Below are positions 63,941 to 64,000 of a DNA stretch of 64,000 bases, piece by piece. The stretch spans positions 1 through 64,000 of the forward strand of contig JBMOMN010000028.1 in the NCBI GenBank assembly GCA_049324115.1. The letters run 5' to 3'. The notes under the pieces were generated by a model. That model did no database searches. It was not told the DNA's origin and saw only the letters and a list, made by a program, of their open reading frames with translations. This stretch comes from UBA5796 sp040752455 (lineage in GTDB: Bacteria; Chloroflexota; Anaerolineae; Anaerolineales; Villigracilaceae). Numbering within the stretch: position 1 is the first letter of the stretch; every line of letters starts with the position of its first letter. A program made the position numbers and the translations under genes.

Positions 63941-64000
63941 ATGCTGGACTCTTACCAAACCTTTCAAAAAGATGGTCATCAAGTCATTCGCGGTGATGCA
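63941..64000 (+). CDS. Possible start of a further gene, cut by the window edge
   Basis: An open frame from the ATG at 63941 (MLDSYQTFQKDGHQVIRGDA) runs to the end without a stop. Only weak AAAGGCGG is seen upstream. Too short to identify. Confidence 0.25.
   Translation, partial: MLDSYQTFQKDGHQVIRGDA

Overview
The window is GC-rich (roughly 60% or more by eye), densely coding bacterial DNA. Everything recognisable fits a Chloroflexota genome, most likely class Anaerolineae (inference). The supporting traits are secreted proteins with Pro/Thr linkers of the VPPTPTNT type, SBBP-repeat surface proteins, a T-box leader on serS, a VorB-like 2-oxoacid:ferredoxin oxidoreductase, and families often seen in anaerobic filamentous Chloroflexota. 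No rRNA, tRNA, CRISPR array, transposase or prophage gene was seen.

Layout. 0.2-12 kb: a small conserved protein with a repeat-overwritten 3' end, a secreted protein, a membrane protein plus lytic transglycosylase, a two-component system (HK/RR), a sugar transferase, tandem UspA and ICMT-like genes, and a lipoprotein fusing a papain/C39-like domain to a class A beta-lactamase-like domain. 12-21.9 kb: T-box leader and serS, a DUF456 pair, ferritin, and a minus-strand run of three M42 peptidases, an S51-like hydrolase and a solute-binding lipoprotein. 22-29 kb: an AT-richer island with a frameshifted gene and an orphan BrnA antitoxin, then a GT-C membrane protein, a GNAT and an SbcC ATPase. 29-36 kb: one 2181-aa repetitive surface protein. 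36-44 kb: small metabolic and membrane genes, DegV, membrane dipeptidase and ribosomal protein S1. 44-49 kb: a chelatase gene split by a likely -1 frameshift, then a four-subunit oxidoreductase operon. 49-58 kb: DUF4405, AKR, ClpS, PlsC-like and flippase-like genes, then a cluster of zinc-ADH-like, QueD/PTPS-like, GT4, methyltransferase and NlpC/P60-like genes. 58-64 kb: DUF6883/DUF4926 and HicBA small-gene pairs, epimerase, 3-methyladenine glycosylase, FabI, bactofilin, and a ProRS-like protein that lacks the aminoacylation core.

Two features recur along the window. First, at least six plus-strand genes have a TATAAT-like -10 box exactly 6-7 nt before the start codon, the geometry of leaderless transcripts. 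Second, intergenic DNA is full of short dispersed palindromic or low-complexity repeats of several families, and some copies lie in frame inside genes (sbcC, the ADH-like gene, GT4 and a methyltransferase). The most interesting items are the chelatase frameshift, the core-less ProRS-like protein, the leaderless promoter set, and the methyltransferase carrying a 12-nt-period repeat insert.
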